From the NCBI GenBank assembly GCA_025352765.1, contig JANXSI010000274.1:1-9919 (forward strand): 9,919 nt of DNA. Direction: 5' to 3'. Below are positions 7,200-9,919 of the stretch, in pieces. The stretch is from Devosia sp. Lineage in GTDB: Bacteria > Pseudomonadota > Alphaproteobacteria > Rhizobiales > Devosiaceae. Every line of letters starts with the position of its first letter. Position 1 is the stretch's first letter. Made by a program: the position numbers and the translations under genes. A model generated the notes under the pieces. It ran no database searches. It was not told the origin of the DNA and saw only the letters and a program-made list of their open reading frames with translations.

Positions 7200-7426
7200 C
7201 CTCACTCGACAGCGCTTCCCGCTTGATCGCCACCGCCCTCGATCTACAATCCTTGCCGGGACCGGATGAACGCATGGACACCTTGCCCGCCTGGTCCAGC
7301 CTCGGCCATGTTCGCATTGTCATGGAACTTGAAGCCACGCTGGGTCGTGTCCTGACCGCCGAAGAAATCGTCAGTCTCTATTCCGTCCGGTCCGTCGCGA
7401 AGATTCTTGGCAGCGACAGGGGCTAG
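7196..7426 (+). CDS. Acyl carrier protein-like small protein
   Basis: 76 residues, the normal size of a free-standing ACP, with four-helix acidic character. The helix-II block WSSLGHVRIVMELE (33-46) aligns with the W-D-S-L-G-H-x-x-x-x-x-x-L-E pattern of carrier proteins, so Ser35 is the likely 4'-phosphopantetheine attachment site. TAEEIVSLYSVRSVAKIL (54-71) fits helices III and IV. The residue before that serine is Ser34, where most carriers have Asp. The start ATG overlaps the GNAT stop (ATGA), which couples its translation to the upstream ligase and acyltransferase. The role would be to hold the acid activated by the ligase, like DltC with DltA. It is the last gene of the operon; a weak GCAAC/GTTGC hairpin followed by TTTC at 7428-7447 could help terminate. 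Confidence 0.85.
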   Translation: MTSLDSASRLIATALDLQSLPGPDERMDTLPAWSSLGHVRIVMELEATLGRVLTAEEIVSLYSVRSVAKILGSDRG

Positions 7427-7523
7427 TGCAACGCTCTTTGTTGCTTTCAGCGCCAGCATGCTCACGAACCCCAGCGGGCGGGAAGAGCGATATCGGGCCG
7501 GCGTGACCAACACGACAACCCGA

Positions 7524-7596
7524 GGATCCGGCGATCCACGACCCGGCGACCCGGCGACCCGGGACTTGGGGACCCAGGACCCACCCTCGGGACTCG
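7524..7596. repeat. Degenerate 7-8 bp tandem repeat array
   Basis: Three exact copies of CGACCCGG stand head to tail at 7539-7562. They are flanked by related units: GGATCCGG (7524), CGATCCA (7532), GACTTGG (7563), two copies of GGACCCA (7570 and 7577), CCCTCGG (7584) and GACTCG (7591). The drift in unit length from 8 to 7 is visible directly. Such GC-rich intergenic arrays are common in rhizobial genomes; I cannot name this one. Confidence 0.75.
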
Positions 7597-7616
7597 AGCA
7601 AAGCACCCAGGTGTCC

Positions 7617-7666
7617 GGGGGCGGGGGAACGGACGTTTAAGAATGCGGCGGGCGGGGCGGAGGCGG
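7617..7666 (+). repeat. Guanine-rich runs, possible G-quadruplex
   Basis: Two G5 runs separated by one C (7617-7627) and, about 20 bp on, a compact series of six G-runs of 2-4 bases (7647-7666) separated by single bases. The second block could fold as a two-tetrad quadruplex on the plus strand. This is a compositional reading only. Confidence 0.35.
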
Positions 7667-7735
7667 CTTGGAAATCGGCATCGAACACTGACCCGGAGCG
7701 TTCGTTGCCCTTTCGCATCTGGCGAATACGCGGGA

Positions 7736-9676
7736 CTAACGTACGCGCGAAAGATCCAAGGGTTGCAGGGCAATGGCGGCCGTAGCTTCGTAGGCCCATG
7801 AACCGGAGCCGACGTCGACCCGGACTGCAGTCGGCCACGTCATGTCGGTGAGCCTCGAACTGGTCATCAGCATGAGAATGTCACCGGCAGTGGCAACGTA
7901 AGGGGCAATCATGAATCCCTCGGACGCCTCGCCAGTGATAAGTCGGAAGCGCCGCTCGGTGCGATCGGGGAAACGAATCGACATGCTCACCGACGGCGGT
8001 TTGAAAACTGCGTTGGCGAACTGGCCAGCAAGCGTCCGCTTGAGCTTGACTGAAATAAAGAGTGGCGTTCCGACCGGAAGCTCGATCCATTCCCCATTTG
8101 CTACAACGCGTGCATCGGCTTGCCCGGCCAGCCCGGTGCGCGGCACGAGCCGCTTCGACATCAGGAGCGTGCCGGCGACGAGCTCGACCGGTTCATAGCG
8201 TTCCATCAGAAGCGGCCAAAGGGCGCCTTCCGCAGAAGCCGGATAGCGTCGGTCGAGCGAGCCGGGCGCGAAAAGCAGATAACCTGGTGCGTCCTCTCCC
8301 TCGAAGAATGCGCGGTTGCGGGCAAACAGGGCGGGCGAGAAGGTCGTATACTCTTGGACACTCGGCCGGGGGCGGTAGTCGAGGCCGTTGGCAATGACTT
8401 CCGATTGCATCGAGGGGATCGTGTCGATCGTGCCGCTTAGGGAGGGCAGGGGCGTCGCTGCCGCGAGCCGCTGTGCGGCGGCTCGCGCACTGTCGTCCTG
8501 TCGTGAGCTCCAGCCCTTTGGATCCGATGCGATTTCAACGGCCGTCATCATCTGTTCGAAGGCGGTCCGTGCGACATTTCGGGGGTCGAAGGCTGAAAGT
8601 TGATGATAGCCGGAAAAAAGTGCTGCCATGCCGCACAGGGTTGAGACAACCGCCGTAGCGCCCGCAAAGATCCTGCTGCCACGTCCGCCGATAGGCCACA
8701 GAAAGAGCAGCGCGCCAAGGGCAAGACCGGTCCAGCCCTTTACCGTGTGTGCGTCCTGCCGGACGAAGCCGGCCTTGGCAAGGATGAGGCCGAGTCCCAC
8801 CAGGATGGCCACGCGGGCCAGGCTCTGCGCCCAGTGATGGCGCTTCGCGAGGATCCCGCGGAATTCGGCGATTGCTGCAATGAGGACAAGCAGCGCAAAC
8901 ATGCCTGCCCAGAGGAGTAGCTCGGGCAACCAGCCGGAATAGGCCACTCCCTCGGGATAGAATGAGGAAACGTCGATGCTTGCCAAGATGAAGTCGGGGA
9001 AGTTCCTGAGGTCCTGACCAATGGCCATGAACCATCCGGCAGAACTGATGGCAAACAGCGGCACGGCGTATGGTACACGACCTCGCAGTACTCGTTGCAG
9101 GTCTGCCATGATGAAACTGCCACAGGCGAGAGGAAAGATTGAGAATTTGGCAAGACCGAGCACTCCGGCGAGGATCAAGCCGGTGACGACAAGCGCATGC
9201 GGGGGACGGTTGCCGCAAAGCAGGAGCGCAATGACCACCGGGAAGATGAGCCATGCCGAGTCTCGGTCCACACCCCACAACAGAGCCATCGCGGCGAGCG
9301 CGCCGAGCATGAGGCGTGTCACGGGATGCATGGCGCCGTCCGAGGGCGTCAGTTGAGCCGAAAAGGCAATGGCGAGGATCGTCATCCCGAAAAGGGCGAT
9401 CAGTGAAAATGCCAGCGTGAACGGACCGGCGAACGCCCCAGTATAGAGCGCAGAGTATGGGCCCATCGTGAAAGCAAAATCCGGTCCGAATGCATAGCCC
9501 TTGAGGAGGGCGTAGACGCTCGCCGACACCCATGACGGGTCGAAGCCGCCCGCGATCATCGAAGGTGAAAGCGGCCTCGTACGGCCTATCAGTATGAGCA
9601 GGAAAAGCAGGGCCTGAAAGCCGTTTCCGAGGCCCAGCCGAACCGAGCCCAACACACGACGATCGAGTAGTGCCAT
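7736..9676 (-). CDS. Large polytopic membrane protein, GT-C-like, uncharacterised
   Basis: 646 residues from the ATG at 9676, which has GGAG nine bases upstream; a GTG at 9691 is also open. About ten hydrophobic segments lie in residues 20-355 (near 20-32, 83-108, 122-136, 141-155, 161-190, 201-220, 250-270, 285-303, 314-329 and 336-355). A polar domain of about 290 residues follows. Visible landmarks are GGFDPSW (43-49) and FTMGPYSALYTG (69-80) in the first outside loop, KAGFVRQDAH (301-310) after a membrane helix, and in the C-terminal part a V-Q-E-Y-T-T-F-S-P block followed by PGYLLF. These remind me of a widespread family of uncharacterised bacterial membrane proteins with D-P-S-W and F-T-Y-G-P motifs in the first loop. 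The loop aspartate suggests a GT-C-like lipid-sugar glycosyltransferase, but no activity is shown. It converges on the ligase operon and may belong to a separate transcription unit of the same envelope locus. Confidence 0.75.
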   Translation of the reverse strand: MALLDRRVLGSVRLGLGNGFQALLFLLILIGRTRPLSPSMIAGGFDPSWVSASVYALLKGYAFGPDFAFTMGPYSALYTGAFAGPFTLAFSLIALFGMTILAIAFSAQLTPSDGAMHPVTRLMLGALAAMALLWGVDRDSAWLIFPVVIALLLCGNRPPHALVVTGLILAGVLGLAKFSIFPLACGSFIMADLQRVLRGRVPYAVPLFAISSAGWFMAIGQDLRNFPDFILASIDVSSFYPEGVAYSGWLPELLLWAGMFALLVLIAAIAEFRGILAKRHHWAQSLARVAILVGLGLILAKAGFVRQDAHTVKGWTGLALGALLFLWPIGGRGSRIFAGATAVVSTLCGMAALFSGYHQLSAFDPRNVARTAFEQMMTAVEIASDPKGWSSRQDDSARAAAQRLAAATPLPSLSGTIDTIPSMQSEVIANGLDYRPRPSVQEYTTFSPALFARNRAFFEGEDAPGYLLFAPGSLDRRYPASAEGALWPLLMERYEPVELVAGTLLMSKRLVPRTGLAGQADARVVANGEWIELPVGTPLFISVKLKRTLAGQFANAVFKPPSVSMSIRFPDRTERRFRLITGEASEGFMIAPYVATAGDILMLMTSSRLTDMTWPTAVRVDVGSGSWAYEATAAIALQPLDLSRVR

Positions 9677-9686
9677 GTCGCGAAGC

Positions 9687-9703
9687 TCCACGTCAGTGGA
9701 CTG
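9687..9703 (-). promoter_or_regulatory. Small inverted repeats at the membrane-protein ribosome binding site
   Basis: TCCAC-GTCA-GTGGA (9687-9700) and the overlapping CAGTGGACTG (9694-9703) are perfect short inverted repeats. On the minus strand, the first one's 3' arm shares bases with the GGAG Shine-Dalgarno of the gene starting at 9676. It could be an operator or a translation-modulating hairpin; with five base pairs, chance is also possible. Confidence 0.2.
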
Positions 9704-9766
9704 CCCCGTTGAGTGGTCCGGGATGCTTGTTAGTGCATGCCTCGTTTGTCGTCCATGTGCGTGAAC

Positions 9767-9819
9767 GCTAGCGCCCCCAAGCTAGCGCCCACAAGCCACC
9801 GTCCCGAAGCCACCGCACC
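9767..9819. repeat. 14-bp tandem repeat, three units plus part
   Basis: GCTAGCGCCCCCAA (9767) and GCTAGCGCCCACAA (9781) differ at one base. GCCACCGTCCCGAA (9795) is a more diverged third unit, and GCCACCGCACC (9809) starts a fourth. They lie about 90 bp upstream of the membrane-protein start. No gene is seen between 9820 and the end; a 34-codon minus-strand frame there is too weak to call. Confidence 0.7.
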
Positions 9820-9919
9820 GGACACGATGCATCCTGGCAAGGGTTGTGTCCCAACGCGTGGTGTAGCTGAGGAGCGCGGTGGTCATCGGCGCTTTCGGGT
9901 AGGGTCTGGTTGCTTACAC

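Larger units (their letters stand above)
7427..7735. other. Convergent non-coding, GC-rich spacer
   Basis: 309 bp between two converging stop codons. It contains the degenerate GGACCC-type array, two runs of guanines (7617-7627 and 7647-7666) and weak hairpins at both ends: GCAAC/GTTGC at 7428-7444, and TTCGC-ATCTG-GCGAA at 7712-7726, which could end transcription from the membrane-protein side although no T-run follows. Short frames cross it on both strands, but they are low-complexity products of the repeats. Confidence 0.6.

Noticed and set aside
7428..7447. GCAAC/GTTGC hairpin plus TTTC after the carrier-protein stop as a terminator
   Set aside because: Five base pairs and a three-base T-run are too weak for an intrinsic terminator call; mentioned only as context.
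7524..7666. CRISPR array
   Set aside because: Units are 7-8 bp with no spacers, so this is a simple degenerate tandem repeat.
8535..9533. Long second minus-strand frame inside the membrane-protein gene (332 codons)
   Set aside because: It is a high-GC shadow frame rich in Arg, Pro and His, while the other frame gives coherent membrane segments and conserved motifs.

Overview
The window looks like part of a surface-polysaccharide (or other extracytoplasmic glycan) biosynthesis locus of a GC-rich Gram-negative bacterium. An alphaproteobacterium of the rhizobial type is my best guess, from codon use, weak Shine-Dalgarno signals with frequent GTG/TTG starts, and GC-rich intergenic repeats. This is inference; no rRNA or marker gene is present. 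The locus carries seven complete protein genes with recognisable folds, the 3' end of an eighth, and an unrecognised large membrane protein.

Layout, left to right. 1-489 (+) is the C-terminal part of a class-B (glutamine-type) asparagine synthase. It converges, with 7 bp between stop codons, on a leftward group of four genes: a GT25 glycosyltransferase (4637-3753), a GT8 glycosyltransferase (3514-2657), an ATP-grasp ligase (about 2684-1755, overlapping the GT8 stop) and a stand-alone MurF-like Mur ligase (1666-497). A divergent intergenic region of about 550 bp (4638-5191) follows. It holds a hairpin that covers the GT25 ribosome binding site, a possible 49-codon minus-strand ORF with a very good Shine-Dalgarno, and a possible extended -10 promoter. 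From 5192 a tightly overlapping rightward operon runs: AMP-forming acyl/aminoacyl ligase, GNAT acyltransferase (8-nt overlap) and a small acyl carrier protein (4-nt ATGA overlap). A repeat-rich, non-coding stretch (7427-7735) separates it from a convergent gene for a membrane protein of about 646 residues with about ten N-terminal membrane segments and a soluble C-terminal domain (9676-7736). The last 243 bp are upstream sequence with a 14-bp tandem repeat.

How the genes may work together (inference). The two glycosyltransferases build a glycan. The window is unusually rich in enzymes that make amide or acyl bonds by ATP activation: asparagine synthase, Mur ligase, ATP-grasp, and an adenylating ligase with its own carrier protein and GNAT. 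The rightward operon resembles a DltA/DltC-like activation and carrier pair with a GNAT replacing the usual membrane acyltransferase, so it could load an acid or amino acid on the carrier and transfer it to an amino sugar. The Mur ligase/ATP-grasp pair could add a second, carrier-independent amino-acid or peptide substituent. The membrane protein may be a GT-C-like enzyme or another envelope-assembly component. Substrates cannot be read from the sequence.
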